This document shows, piece by piece, positions 48,301-58,420 of a stretch of 64,000 nucleotides of DNA. Numbering within the stretch: the stretch's first letter is position 1; each line of letters begins with the position of its first letter. Source of the stretch: Rhodeus uyekii (lineage: Eukaryota; Chordata; Actinopteri; Cypriniformes; Acheilognathidae); contig JAWRVZ010000016.1 in assembly GCA_037043235.1 (NCBI GenBank), forward strand, positions 3,487,501-3,551,500. Reading direction: 5' to 3'. The notes beneath the pieces are model-generated. The model made no database searches and was not told the DNA's origin. It saw only the letters and a list, made by a program, of their open reading frames with translations. The position numbers were made by a program, and so were the translations under genes.

Positions 48301-51300
48301 AAATAATCTTCTCTGCCCTTTCCTGCAGGAGGAGTCAATGCTTAAAGTCCAGTCCAACTTGTCAAACAATAGTCCCAGATATTCTAACGACCTCAACATC
48401 GACCCCCCCCCCCTCTGTAGAGATCGGTTGTGGGTGCGTCTGACCCTCCGAAACTCCACCACAATCTCTTTACTCTTGGAGGTGTTCAGACATAGATGGT
48501 TATCCCGACTCCAAGTCCCAATGTTTTCCAAATGCAACTTTGGTGAATGTAAGAGACTTATGCTAATTCAACAAGATTACCACAAGATGAATTGATTCTC
48601 GTTGTTGCAAAAGAGTTTTCCCCAATTTCTTACAGCCTAAAAGGGGTTAACCTAAAACCCGTAACCTGGGTAATGACTATTTGATTCATACTGTTTTTGT
48701 CCCTTAAGTTAAATGGTTATGGGTTGAGCCAAACTTCTGTCCTTGAGATCTCTTGGACGGAAATTATGATCTGAACAAGAATAACATTTGCTCTGGACAG
48801 TGTGTAAAGCACAGACACATTCACACATTCACGTGGGCCAACATGTGAATCTGGCGTACTACTCGTTTCCTCCTTCCCTCCAAAAGATCTGCAACATCAG
48901 GCCTTTAAGCTGTGAGACAGAAAAATGTCTTCTTTCCCTATGTTCAGTATATTTCTTGCCATCTCCCATCATTTTCATTATTTTTCCTAAATTACTTTCA
49001 CATTATCTTCTTGCTTTTAGTCACAGATGAAGACACTGTCAAGAGATACTATGCCAAGTTTGAGGAGAAGTTCTTCCAAACATGTGAGAAGGAGCTGGCC
49101 AAAATCAACACTTTCTATTCAGGTAAACACTAGATTTGTTTGAGGTATAGCTCACAGTTTGTGTCTGCTCTCTGTTATTTCAATTTGCTGTCATTAGTAT
49201 TTCCAGTGACACTTTACTCCTCACACAGAGATGTAACTTTATGAAAACAGACCATACATCTTCTGATCCAAAGCCAGGACCGCCATTAAACCATGTTATT
49301 TTATTATATCCCAATAAATAACCTCCTGCTTTCTCTTTCTCTCACTCACAGTTCTTACTTTCGTATATTTTCTTGTCCAGTTGTATATTGGGTTGTGCTT
49401 TGTTAAAGGTGAAGTTGTTACACAAATAAGCACTGAATAATATTAATTAACCACATGTGCTTATGATGGGGTTGGTCACTAATGCTTATGCATAATTTAC
49501 TTTGATAGAAAGTACATGTACCGTGTGTAAATGCGGCACCTTAAATTACTGAAATAGCTTTGCAGCCCATTTTTGTCCGTGAAACTTTTCTGGGTGAAAC
49601 ATGATGTTTAGTGAGGATAGTCATTTGATTTTATTCTTTGGGATCGAATTGGATCTTGAAAAGTGCGATTTACTTGCCAGAATGAGGTGATAGAAGGGGA
49701 GGGAGGAATTGCTGACATCAGCCTAAAATAAATTGTGTATTGCCAGGAAAGTAGATTAGTTACTGTTCATTTGCAATTTTGTATTGACTCATATTTTTCT
49801 TGCTGACCATAGTTCCTTCCAGCTTCATTACATACTGATGACTTTTCCTTCTTTTATGTCACAGAGAAGCTTGCCGAAGCACAGCGGCGTTTCGCCACGC
49901 TACAGAATGAGCTGCAGTCGTCTCTGGACGCGCAGCGGGAGAGCAGCCGAGCCACGGGTGTGCGCCGCCGCCGTACTGTCTTCCACCTGTCTCAGCAGGA
50001 GCGCTGCAAACATCGCAATATCAAAGACCTGCAGCTGGCCTTCAGCGAGTTCTACCTCAGCCTTATTCTGCTGCAGAACTACCAGGTGTGGAAGCACACA
50101 AAACACAGATGTTTGGAACATTGTCATGACATTGGATATAATGTACTACAGTGATCCCAGTTAATGTGGACTGAAACCACCCGTGATAGGATTGGCCCCG
50201 CTAGGAATTTCCGTATATGTATGTGTAGGTTGAGGAAGAAAAGTATTCACAGTTTTAGATCATTGGTCTTTTTTTCTTTTCTTATTTTGAATTATTTTTT
50301 AGCTGTTTTGTGACTTCTGATCCAAAAATCATTCTCATTTAATGTTACAATGGTTTCTCCCTGTCAGAATCTAAACTTCACAGGCTTTCGCAAGATTTTA
50401 AAGAAGCATGACAAGATCTTTGAGACGACTCGAGGCGCTGATTGGCGTGTGGCCCATGTTGAAGTGGCTCCTTTTTACACCTGTAAGAAGATCACTCAGC
50501 TCATCTCTGAAACTGAGGTACAATACACTTTACAGTCAAGTGACTCATTCCATTTAAAGCATTTAACATAAAATACTTCACCTCTCTCTGCTTTTAAGCG
50601 TGTGATCAAACTAGCACAGTAATTGTTTTTTCTAACCGCATGTTCTCAAATCCCCAGGCTCTTGTTACCGCAGAGCTGGATGGCGGAGACCGACAGAAAG
50701 CCATGAAGAGGCTCCGAGTGCCCCCACTGGGAGCAGCGCAGGTAGGACACTCTGTGACCTTCACTACCTTCACCTTTTCATTTTAATGTTAAAAGGACAT
50801 AAACATCTCACCATCCTCTACTCTTTACTTTAGCCTGCACCAGCTTGGACCACATTTAGAGTAGGACTCTACTGTGGCGTCTTTGTCGCTTTAACAGTCA
50901 CAGTCATCATCGCAGGTATATAACCTCTAGTGATAGTTTGCCTTTAATTACTTTATCAGGTCAAATTTCCCCCATCGCTGAAGTCACAAGGCTTCTTTTC
51001 TGCTTTACCATATCAAAGATGTATAACAATAGCAATATAACCCTGAGCTCTGAATCTTTTTTTTTTAACAGTCTTTCAATTTTAACAATCACGTTTTGCA
51101 CATCTGTAGGTGTGGTAAAACTGTTAAACGAGGAGAAGGAGGAGAACGTGTGGCCCCTGGTAAGAATTTATCGGGGTGGTTTCCTGCTCATTGAATTCCT
51201 TTTCTTGTTGGGCATCAACACCTATGGCTGGAGGCAAGCTGGGGTGAACCACGTCTTAATATTCGAGCTCAACCCCCGCAACAACCTGTCCCACCAACAT

Positions 51301-54300
51301 CTCTTTGAGGTAACTGGGATATCTGTGATTTTAAGTTCCGAGCAGTAGCAATGAATGTTATTTTTATGTTTTGTGAAATAAAGACAAATGGAGACTTAGA
51401 AATAACAGTTTAGAATTACAATATTTATTCGGATTGTTATGGTCTTTATAGTGTACTTAATTTCTGAAGTAATGAATTTTGCACAGCAACAGAAAGAGGT
51501 ATATATTATTTATATATACAGTGGACCCCACTTATCTCGGGCTTATCTCTCGGCATTTTCTTATCAGTTATGTGGATTCTTTTGTCGCCGAACCCTGATA
51601 TCTCGAGCACAAAAGAGGGACAAAGTCGCCACTTTACATCAGTTATCTCGATCCCCGTGATTAATGATAGTACCGAGTACTGCTCGGATGTTAAATGAAA
51701 ATGAAAGAAAACTCGAGGCGATTAAACTGGTCACACGGGTTTCACACTCTTCTCAAGCATGTAAAGAACGTAAGTACAAACCAGGAAAAAGAAAACACTC
51801 CGACAAACATCACAAATAAAAGAAGGAAAATAGAAACAGTAGATTGTTATATAACAGTCAGCGGTGGAGCAACCATCTCTCTCCTCACTCAAACACACTC
51901 TCCTCCCCACGCTCGCTCACACCAGAACAGCGCGCACACAACAGCATACACAGTCTTAAAGGTATATTCCAAACATAAAGTAGCCGTTACAATCTCTGCT
52001 GTTAGTTGATGCACAAATGCCTTTTGTTGTTAGCAAACATATAAAAATGTACATACACTGTATAGCATGCCGATCGCTTCAAACAAATCGCCATATTGGC
52101 TTTTGGTTATCTCAACGCTTTTTTGCAACCCAGAGGCCGTCGACATAACTGGGTTCCACTGTATGTATATAATAATAAATATATATTTATTATTATTATT
52201 ATGGATATTCTTCTTTTTTTGGTGGGGAAAAAAAGTTGCCAGTGCACTTAAAATAATTAGATTCCTCACATTAAAGCAGTATTTTTACAAATACTTTATT
52301 CTTTTAGAGATTTAGGTTGAGTGTTTGCGAATTTGCTTTTTTCTACACATTTCTTCTTCTTCCCTTTTTGATTTTAGGTTATGTTTGTAAAGTTCAATCA
52401 ATAAATCTGTTTAAAAAATAAATAAATAAATACATCCTTAATAACGTATATTTTTGCAGATTGCTGGTTTCCTCGGAGTTCTGTGGTGCGTCAGTATTCT
52501 GTCCTGCCTCTACGCTGAGCAAACAATGATCCCTATACAAGTGAACCCTCTCGCTCTCTATGGGTTCTTCTTCTTCTTCCTCATCAATCCTTTCAAAACA
52601 TGCTACTACAAATCTCGCTTCTGGCTGCTCAAATTACTGGTAAGGGCCAGGAGAATCCCATTTCATGTCACTCTTTTGAGACTATAATTCCATTTGTAAA
52701 TTATTGGTTGAACTGGTCAATTCCTTTTTTGTTCACCCTGTTTTCTGTAGTTTCGAGTAGTTACAGCTCCATTTCACAGAGTGGGGTTTGCCGATTTCTG
52801 GCTGGCTGACCAACTCAATTCCCTAGGAGTGGTTCTGATGGATCTGGAGTACATGATCTGCTTCTACAGTTTGGAGCTGAACTGGAACAAGTCTGAGGGG
52901 GAGCTCTGGATTAAAAATGGTATCCAGATGCTCATTAATGTCCCTGCATAATCAATAATACTTTTATTGCGCAGTTAATGATGACATGTTGACGTGTTTT
53001 TGTTTTCAAACCAGCTGGAGGGATTTGTCACTCATATTCATATGGAGTACGAGCTGTAATCCAGTGTTTGCCTGCCTGGTTCCGGTTTGTGCAGTGCCTG
53101 AGACGTTACCGGGACACAAAGCGTGCCTTCCCTCACCTGGTCAATGCTGGCAAATACTCCACTACCTTCTTTGTGGTCATCTTTTCCGCTCTCTACAGCA
53201 CGCATAAAGGTAAGCTCCCGGGCTTTTACACTCTTTACCTGAAATCATGTTTACCCAACATTACATTTTTTTGTTTCCATTCAAAACAAGTGTGAAAGGA
53301 ACTCTTTGTCAGCTAAAATATAGTTTGATATTTTTTAGAGATTAAACCTTGAGGAACACCATGTGGCTAAACAGGCAGTCCTGTGTTTTCTTATGTCTGT
53401 GATGTTGTTTTTTTTAATGTCACTGTCTTTTATCATTTGAAGGTCAGGAAAAGCAGGTCTTCCTCTACCTGCAGATTGCCTGCAAGATCGTTAACTCCTG
53501 CTACACACTCTTGTGGGATCTGAAGATGGACTGGGGTCTGTTTGACCGCAACGCAGGAGAGAACACCCTTCTCAGAGAGGAGATAGTATATCCACAGAAA
53601 GTAAGAACACACACACACTGTTGGCACTTAAGTTATGCGTCGTCTTTAAATATCTTTGTAGATAACTGTCCCCTCCACTGATCCTTGTTAATTTGTGTGC
53701 TCTTTTTGAACAGGCTTACTATTACTGTGCCATAATAGAAGACGTAATCTTGCGCTTTGCGTGGACCATTCCTCTTTCCCTTGGGGCTGTGACCTCATAC
53801 ACTCACATTTCTGATGTTTTGGCTACCGTTCTCGCACCACTGGAGGTCTTCAGGTGAGCAAACCTGCATAAATCCATATTCCTGGTCTCGTGACTCATTA
53901 ACCCATTCCTACCCACAACCTGTAGTTAATAGTTGACCTCTTTATGACATCTTCATCTGTCTTTATTCATCCTCTTCCTCATTAATGTCTCCTTAAATGA
54001 ATGGCAAGTGGTTTTCAGCTGGAAATGGTAAAGTAGCTTGTCATCTGTTTCAGGCGTTTTGTTTGGAACTTCTTCCGTCTGGAGAACGAACACCTGAATA
54101 ACTGCGGTGAGTTCAGAGCAGTGCGGGACATCTCTGTAGCGCCTCTGAATGCAGATGACCAGACGCTGCTGGAGCAGATGATGGATCAGGAGGACGGTGT
54201 GAGGAACAGATTTGGAAAGAAGAACTGGAAGAGAAGCTACAGTATGTCCTTGAGAAGACCACGACTCTCCTCCCAGTATGTGTAACGTTAGACCACCAAC

Positions 54301-56223
54301 AACACAGACATTTATGCATTTGACAGACGTTTGTTCCAATTGACTTTCTAATCAGTTCTTGCTTTCCCTGAGAATCGAACCCATGACCTTTGCGTTGCAG
54401 GCGCCACACTCTACTGTTCGAGCTACCGGAAAACCCATAAAAATGGAATCCATAAGATCAAACTTTGTAGAGGAAAAACAGCTGGCAATAGATGCTTCAG
54501 ATTAATCTAAACAAGTCAAATTGGTTTAATTCAGTGGTTCTCATCCTTTTCGTCCACAACAATATTCAAAGGCCTGACATTCCTAGTTTCTGGAAATTAC
54601 AATTCAGCAGTCCTGAAGTATTGGGAAATCAGTGTTCTTCAGGGATCCCAACCTTTTTAATCAGTTAATTTATCATTCATTCTTATCCAAGACAACTGGA
54701 AAAGGATTTGTAATCATTATTTTAATTTTTCTATCCAATACAATATTTCAGAGCTTGGCATCACTTGTATATTTATTCATTATAAAAGTTCCCACAGACT
54801 TTTTTATTTTATTATTTGACCTGACTTCCCCAGAAATCAAACTTCTAAATTAAGCTGCCTCATATATAAATTTTTCCCCCCGAAACAGTTAAAGAGTGAA
54901 ACAAAAGAACCTTGATTACCTTGAATCATTTAAAGTCATCTTGAGTCCCCTTTGAAAGTTTGCCTCGGTCCCCTGGTTGGGAAACACTGGTATTGGGTGC
55001 TTTAACATACAAGTGACCAAGATCAAAAAGCTTATCCTTTTATTATCCGTGCAACTTCACACTTAAAACTTTAGGTAAGGGTAAAGAAATAACATAGCAG
55101 GGCTGGACTATAAGGACTGCCCGATGGCCCGGGGCAAGCGTGAAAAGCTACTTCATTGAACTGTCACTTGCCCGAAATCTTCACATTTTGAAGCCTTGCC
55201 AATTGAAATATTCAAACCCACATATACATGAAAGTACCCGCGTCTCTCTTGGTACTCGCACACTGCACTGTGTGAAATAGTCGGTTATGTCTTGAATGTA
55301 AACGTGAGATGCATAACAGTATATTGGATGCAACTCTTAGTGAAGAGCAGAAAGAAAATCGCTCACTGCTCTTGAATGAAGAACTTCAATAAGGGTTAAT
55401 CTGTAGTTACATAGTGAAGTGATATTGCAGTGATATTTTACATTTGATTACTATTTCTGGACCTGAAAATAACTGTTTATTTCATTTGTAAAAAAACAAA
55501 TTGTTGTATTTATTTGTGCTATTGTTCATAATTTGATTATTTGCTCTTGTTTGATTACTGACTATCTTTAACAATATTTAAATGATAACTAGGCCTTGTG
55601 TGTGTGTGTGTGGTGAGGCCAGAGAAAATTGAAACCATTGTGCCGTGCATAGTGCTCTCAATAGGGCTTGAAACCACATTTCAGAATGATGGCATCAAAA
55701 GAAAAAGAGGTCCGCTTAAACTTCAGAACATTTTGTTCGTCAACATTTGGGAAATGCAGTTTAAAGCCAGGAACTTTGTGATTTTTGTTATAAAGCAATA
55801 AATATTATTTAAAAATGTAATGATATAAGGAGTAACAGGGTTGCTGTTTTAGCGTAAAATAAGGTATCGATCAGGATCTGATGAAACGTTATTTATTATT
55901 GATGAAAAGTTTCCTGTAACAAAAAAACTTTTCTTTTTCTTGAAACAACTTGATTTATTGTTCATGCAGTAGTTTGGTTTTTAAACTAAATTTGAGACCA
56001 TACTAAATTTAAACTCTCTCTAAAGAACATCGTTAAATGGATTTGTCCCTTTCATAGATAGTAACGGGACATCAGGGACCCTATTCGGGAAATAAAAAGT
56101 GCCTAGTAAACGTCTGAGCACCATTATACCATCCTCATGATGATCTCTTTTCTTTTTTTCCTTTTCAGGTCGAAGATCCGAGACACCAAAGTCCTGATAG
56201 AGGACACTGATGACGACACCTGA
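29414..56223 (+). CDS. xpr1: XPR1 phosphate exporter, complete coding region (15 coding exons)
   Basis: A plasma-membrane inorganic phosphate exporter of the SPX-EXS family, in mammals also the receptor of xenotropic and polytropic murine retroviruses. Exons: 29414-29482, 39416-39467, 49021-49122, 49865-50085, 50368-50517, 50658-50741, 50834-50915, 51110-51309, 52460-52639, 52751-52919, 53015-53209, 53443-53600, 53714-53853, 54054-54275, 56169-56223. They sum to 2079 bp, 692 codons plus stop (human 696), all in frame. The N-terminal SPX domain (about 1-177) starts MKFTEHLSAHITPEWRKQY and has the inositol-polyphosphate-binding lysines in FRKILKKHDK (157-164). Membrane helices begin in exon 7 and the EXS domain ends in exon 14. 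The tail ends DTKVLIEDTDDDT. Introns 1 and 2 are each over 9 kb and full of repeats. Paralogue (a or b) not determined. Confidence 0.95.
30088..30178 (-). repeat. tRNA-derived SINE, truncated copy
   Basis: Reverse-oriented tail and body: tttacatttacgtttggcag, then gcttttaaatcaaagacgac and tgctttccctgggaatgc. Same family as 61721-61877. Confidence 0.6.
30180..31460. other. xpr1 intron 1, no gene
   Basis: Less AT-rich than the surroundings near 30220-30860 and with small open frames, but no conserved domain or splice-flanked exon is seen. Confidence 0.35.
31470..33830 (-). mobile_element. Long LINE copy (L2/Rex-like) with endonuclease and RT remnants, minus strand
   Basis: Reading leftward on the minus strand: an endonuclease motif VIILGDFNIHEKDALRLGFR near 33720, the RT core LSAAFDTINHKILLNRLENY near 32500, and LVHAFICSRLDYCNALLGGC near 31870. 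The 3' UTR ('ttgtatagtgctttttacat') lies at 31480. Many stops and frame breaks. It is the most complete LINE of the window. Confidence 0.78.
33930..34205 (+). mobile_element. hAT transposon remnant with BED zinc-finger start
   Basis: After tagggatgccctc (hAT-type end) the plus strand reads MSDRKSKWDNFKKVKDNPKK and, after a frame change, CKLC-like and TYHSLTLAYRLKHV, the pattern of a BED zinc finger at the N terminus of a hAT transposase. The rest is lost. Confidence 0.55.
34609..34686. repeat. (AT)n microsatellite
   Basis: About 39 uninterrupted AT units in xpr1 intron 1. Its length is likely polymorphic and hard to assemble. Confidence 0.97.
34770..36810. other. xpr1 intron 1, no gene
   Basis: AT-rich. 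tagggctgctcaatatgcaa at 35114 is a hAT-type terminal sequence, so part of this is probably an eroded hAT copy, but no second end can be placed with confidence. Confidence 0.35.
36815..37075. repeat. Possible solo LTR fragment
   Basis: GC-neutral, T-rich stretch (gttttgccctggctttcatt ... tcattcgtcacaccaaaccg) with the composition and terminal phrases of the LTR-like elements at 11650 and 14769. No target duplication found. Confidence 0.3.
37265..38610 (-). mobile_element. Tc1-like transposon with broken transposase
   Basis: The ends are tacagttggtacggaagtat and tacttttcgtacccactgta, inverted copies, with 'ctgacccccttaaa' / 'taagggggtctga' next to them. The minus strand has SSDLNPIEHLWRNLKMAV and SNLTELERICKEEW, the C-terminal part of Tc1 transposase with the final catalytic Glu region. 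Other fragments are in other frames. Confidence 0.88.
38741..38943. mobile_element. Duplicate right end of the neighbouring Tc1-like element
   Basis: Repeats 38405-38610 with small changes (accatgtgatatttc ... gcaatataac ... taagggggtctgaatacttt ... cccactgta). It lies 130 bp beyond the full element. Confidence 0.8.
38950..40500. other. End of xpr1 intron 1, exon 2, start of intron 2; otherwise no gene
   Basis: Besides the 52-bp exon at 39416 nothing is recognised. The acceptor region 39370-39415 is a normal pyrimidine-rich tract. Confidence 0.4.
39416..39467 (+). CDS. xpr1: xpr1 coding exon 2
   Basis: Encodes AFKEMLYSAQDQAPSIE of the SPX domain. The acceptor is tctccacag and the donor GTAAAT, phase 1. 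Confidence 0.94.
40508..41227 (+). mobile_element. Tigger/pogo-like non-autonomous element
   Basis: 720 bp, ends CAGTAATATCTCGGTTTACG and GAGGTATTACTG, TA on both sides. Same family as 22914-23946 (opposite orientation), but without its minisatellite. Confidence 0.88.
41230..42790. other. xpr1 intron 2, no gene
   Basis: Ordinary intron with a (CA)n microsatellite at 42310-42338. No element ends seen. Confidence 0.4.
42804..43414. mobile_element. TIR element (CCGTAT...ATACGG), TA-flanked
   Basis: The ends CCGTATTTCCCCGCATATAA and its inverted partner (TTATATGCGGGAACATACGG) are flanked by TA. The subterminal phrase 'ataacccgcaccc' recurs several times near both ends. No transposase frame. A second copy starts at 63024. 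Confidence 0.82.
43420..44940. other. xpr1 intron 2, no gene
   Basis: Nothing recognised. Composition slightly less AT-rich around 43860-44080. Confidence 0.35.
44945..45027 (+). repeat. tRNA-derived SINE, 3' half
   Basis: cttgaatgcaatgtaagtcg, ctttggataaaagcgcctgc and aaatgcgtaaatgtaaa match the tail of the 61721-61877 copy. The tRNA-like head is missing. Confidence 0.75.
45100..46200. other. xpr1 intron 2, no gene
   Basis: AT-rich, nothing recognised. Confidence 0.35.
46215..46380. repeat. Dispersed cyprinid repeat fragment
   Basis: tgatagttctcccaaaaaat, gttccaaacctgtacaaact, ttgtcttctgcagaac: the abundant cyprinid repeat, in decayed form. Confidence 0.55.
47130..47765 (+). mobile_element. 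Tc1/mariner remnant
   Basis: The plus strand reads MRQYLQPNQVTQAVLLLQVG and TRRFGVSPSTVLRAWMRYWE, the DNA-binding N terminus of a Tc1-family transposase. Further pieces are in shifted frames, and a right end (ggtccttctttttttgaaca) lies at 47730-47750. The left end is not found. Confidence 0.75.
47870..48560 (-). mobile_element. LINE fragment (CR1/L2/Rex1-like), minus strand
   Basis: The minus strand encodes WSRDNHLCLNTSKSKEIVVE then FRRVRRTHN and LRSLEYLGLLFDKLDW, the RT palm/thumb end of non-LTR elements. Downstream (toward 47870) are frame-broken C-terminal parts (GSFNIC-like). Confidence 0.75.
48600..49020. other. xpr1 intron 2 end, no gene
   Basis: Only the acceptor tract of exon 3 is recognisable. 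Confidence 0.4.
49021..49122 (+). CDS. xpr1: xpr1 coding exon 3
   Basis: Encodes TDEDTVKRYYAKFEEKFFQ and CEKELAKINTFYS, an SPX helix. The acceptor has a long pyrimidine tract ending ttgcttttag. Confidence 0.96.
49123..49864. other. xpr1 intron 3, no element recognised
   Basis: Short intron with normal splice signals. Confidence 0.5.
49865..50085 (+). CDS. xpr1: xpr1 coding exon 4
   Basis: Encodes EKLAEAQRRFATLQNELQSS, a basic linker (TGVRRRRTVFHLSQQ) and NIKDLQLAFSEFYLSLILLQ then NYQ, the central SPX helices. The donor is GTGTGG. Confidence 0.96.
50368..50517 (+). CDS. xpr1: xpr1 coding exon 5: phosphate-sensor lysines
   Basis: Encodes NLNFTGFRKILKKHDKIFET and VEVAPFYTCKKITQLISETE. The lysine cluster is the SPX ligand-binding surface. 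Confidence 0.96.
50658..50741 (+). CDS. xpr1: xpr1 coding exon 6
   Basis: Encodes ALVTAELDGGDRQKAMKRLR and VPPLGAAQ, the SPX-to-membrane linker. Phase 0 both ends. Confidence 0.95.
50834..50915 (+). CDS. xpr1: xpr1 coding exon 7: first membrane helix
   Basis: Encodes PAPAWTTFRVGLYCGVFVAL then TVTVIIA. The hydrophobic half differs from mammals but keeps its character. Confidence 0.93.
51110..51309 (+). CDS. xpr1: xpr1 coding exon 8
   Basis: Encodes an acidic loop (NEEKEENVWPLVRIYRGG), then FLLIEFLFLLGINTYGWRQA and the start of the next segment to SHQHLFE. The donor is GTAACT. Confidence 0.95.
51519..52161. mobile_element. Pogo-like non-autonomous element in xpr1 intron 8
   Basis: The ends are CAGTGGACCCCACTTATCTC and the inverted partner (ATAACTGGGTTCCACTG), with TA on both sides. 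643 bp, no transposase. A related copy starts at 63480. Confidence 0.82.
52460..52639 (+). CDS. xpr1: xpr1 coding exon 9
   Basis: Encodes IAGFLGVLWCVSILSCLYAE, NPLALYGFFFFFLINPFKTC and YYKSRFWLLKLL, two membrane helices. Confidence 0.95.
52751..52919 (+). CDS. xpr1: xpr1 coding exon 10
   Basis: Encodes FADFWLADQLNSLGVVLMDL then EYMICFYSLELNW and the start of an extracellular loop. The loop's NKS is a possible glycosylation site. The donor is GTATCC. Confidence 0.94.
53015..53209 (+). CDS. xpr1: xpr1 coding exon 11: EXS core
   Basis: Encodes ICHSYSYGVRAVIQCLPAWF, RFVQCLRRYRDTKRAFPHLV and NAGKYSTTFF, the most conserved EXS stretch. The donor is GTAAGC, phase 1. Confidence 0.96.
53443..53600 (+). 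CDS. xpr1: xpr1 coding exon 12: divergent helix then conserved EXS
   Basis: The first 20 residues (QEKQVFLYLQIACKIVNSCY) are unusually polar and slightly short compared with the mammalian helix here. The rest, LWDLKMDWGLFDRNAGENT then LREEIVYPQK, is fully conserved. Splice phases are good. Confidence 0.92.
53714..53853 (+). CDS. xpr1: xpr1 coding exon 13
   Basis: Encodes AYYYCAIIEDVILRFAWTIP, a variable loop (LSLGAVTSYTHISDVLATV) and LAPLEVFR. The donor is GTGAGC. Confidence 0.95.
54054..54275 (+). CDS. xpr1: xpr1 coding exon 14: end of EXS and cytosolic tail
   Basis: Encodes RFVWNFFRLENEHLNNCGEF then RAVRDISVAPLNADDQTLLE and an acidic/basic tail. The donor GTATGT at 54276 gives the only in-frame join to the last exon. 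Confidence 0.95.
54308..54440 (-). repeat. tRNA-derived SINE, minus strand
   Basis: tttatgcatttgacagacg, ttgctttccctgagaatcga, acccatgacctttgcgttgc and tgttcgagctaccggaaa are the reverse complement of the 61721-61877 copy, including box A and box B. Confidence 0.75.
54532..54989. mobile_element. hAT (Charlie-type) MITE
   Basis: The left end CAGTGGTTCTCATCCTTTTC and right end GTTGGGAAACACTG are inverted, of the CAGTGGTTCTCAACC type found in Charlie hAT elements. No 8-bp duplication is preserved. Confidence 0.6.
54990..56168. other. xpr1 intron 14, no gene
   Basis: gggctggactataaggactg ... gcccggggcaag at 55100 looks like a repeat end, but its partner is not found. (GT)n at 55597-55610. Confidence 0.35.
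56169..56223 (+). CDS. xpr1: xpr1 last coding exon
   Basis: Encodes QSKIRDTKVLIEDTDDDT and TGA (56221-56223), the conserved C-terminal tail. The acceptor is a long T/C tract ending cttttcag. Confidence 0.94.
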
Positions 56224-57610
56224 CCCCTGCGTCCTCAATGGCTTGACTTAATGTTTTTTAAAAGACCATAGACCTCAATGAGCCTCGACTCTTCAGAAGC
56301 TTTCCAGTCAATCCATCACAAAGCTGCCTGACTACACCACACATGCACACATTTTCACATGAGCTCACAACAGGAGCGGACACTTCTTAGTTACTGTACT
56401 GTTTTTGATTCCTTCATTACTGCCTTGATCAAACGAGGACCTTCAGATGAATTCAACGGACAGTGTGTGTATAGATACATCAGTTCACAAACCACTTGAT
56501 TGGACTGCGCTCATACAAATCAAACACCTGACTGTGGACGCTTCATCGCAGCAGTTGTGATCAATCAGTAGGTTTGGATACTTTCTTTCAAGACTTTGAG
56601 GAGGGTTTGAAGACATTCATGTAGCACATGGACTGGTTTACCCTCATTCATCAAAACGACAATTTCTACTTTGTTTATTTTATAGAATGTACATTTCATT
56701 GTTATTTATGTGAAGGAGAGATGCCTTGAACGTTGCTTTAAACCTTGGACCATTACCCAGAACCTCTACACGCTTTTGAACAACCCTCAGGTGGCTCTGA
56801 ATGGAAAATACCAATTTGACATGTATAGTTAAGTACTTTGCAAGTCTAAGTCGATTTAAACCCAAACCCCTGATGTAGTTACCTTCTCTAAAATGCCAAA
56901 TGGGAATTTATGCCTATGTTTGTTATAAAACATGTTTCTTTCGTGTGTCTTAAAGTCAGTCCAGAAGAGGTGCTGCTTTGTAGACCCTGAAAGAGATCTT
57001 CGTGTCAGGCTCCTGTTAAGAGCCAGCCAAATATCTAAAGCATTCCTCGAGAACATTTCCTTAGCCTTTACTTTAAAGTGGACTTCCTACACATGACCCC
57101 GAAACTTTTTAAAAGCGTTAAACACGCATCTTTTTCTTTCGTCACATTCCACTGAAGTAGCATTCCATGCGTTTTGTATTTTTCAGTCAGTGTCTTCCAG
57201 AAAACTCCCAGACCACCTGAGGGTTTCAGGGAGAACCGAAACCTTTGTTTTCTTCTCAGATGAATCTTTTGACTGACGCACGAGCACAATGAGTTTCTGT
57301 GTTAATCGTTCGTAAAAGTTGTCGCATAAATCATGATGTGATTAGGCAAGGATGGGTTTCTGATTGATTATGGCCAGGTAGTTCTTATATGATGGTTTCT
57401 AATCCAATCCAGTTGGAAATGTGTATTTGTACCTCCTGAAGACCTCGCTGTCTGTGAACTCGGTTGAGGGACCGCAGTCGCACATTCATGAGATTCAACT
57501 ACACTGCAAGACTCAAAAGACTCTCACCGGCTACACCTCACATACTATGTCATGTACTACTGTCCCAAGTAAATGCTTGGACCAAAAATTAAAAAAATAA
57601 GGTTCTCTGT
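56224..57610 (+). terminator. xpr1: xpr1 3' UTR and candidate poly(A) signal
   Basis: About 1.4 kb of repeat-free, moderately GC sequence ends in ATTAAA (57588-57593) followed by a GT-rich stretch. This is the best end for the transcript. A dispersed repeat begins soon after. Confidence 0.5.
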
Positions 57611-57714
57611 TAACATTGTCTCATGGTTTTTAGATGTGTGTTTAGATTTCTAAACAAGATTGCTTTGTTCTGCTCTTTGGATTGTGATTCTTTAAGAATT
57701 ACGATCTAAATGTG

Positions 57715-57850
57715 ATTTTAAAATGGATATTTCACCCAAAAATATGAATTCTGTCATTTACTCATGTTGTTCCAAACCTATTTGACTTTTGCTTTTCGTT
57801 GAAATGTTTTAATGAAGCTTAAGAGATTTCAATCCCTCCTTTGAAAGACC
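57715..57850. repeat. Dispersed cyprinid repeat fragment
   Basis: atatttcacccaaaaatatg, aattctgtcatttactcatg, ttgttccaaacctatttgac. It lies just beyond the xpr1 poly(A) region, between the convergent genes. Confidence 0.7.
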
Positions 57851-58260
57851 GTGGTTGAACCTGAAGTCCCATACTTCACAACTATATACCATGTGATCTC
57901 AGCAAGTATGTCTGAATTCACAGCCCTCATAAAAGAGTAAACGAACAGTCCCCAGATGACCTTCTACTTCTGCATACAATGAACACTTTACTGTCCCATG
58001 AGGCCACGGGAGAGGATTTATGAATGGCAGTGAAGCGCCGCAACTGAGCTTGTAGATCACATGATAACGACAACATGCTGAATGTAGTACGTCCAGATTA
58101 CATTCATACCACACACATTCATACTATACAGAACATACTTTTTCAGCAGTCGTGAAATAATTACTCATCCAAAATCAGTCCTTAAGAGAGTATGCGATTT
58201 TGGACGCAGCCTATGTAATTAAAATGTTGAGGCAGAATGAAGAAATTCATATTTAATCAA
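57851..58260. other. Intergenic between convergent xpr1 and dbt
   Basis: No gene or element recognised. Confidence 0.4.
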
Positions 58261-58262
58261 AA

Positions 58263-58420
58263 TCTTTATTCATTTTACATTTAGCAGACGCTTTAATCCA
58301 AAGCAACTTACATTGCATTCAAGGAACACATTGAATCAATTCTTACTTTCCCTGGGATCGAACCCATGACCTTGGTGTTGCAAGCATCAATGCTCTACTG
58401 ATTGCAAAAACCACTGTATA
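58263..58420 (-). repeat. tRNA-derived SINE, minus strand
   Basis: tttacatttagcagacgctt, taatccaaagcaacttacat, ttactttccctgggatcgaa and cccatgaccttggtgttgca: near-complete copy of the SINE family. Confidence 0.8.
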
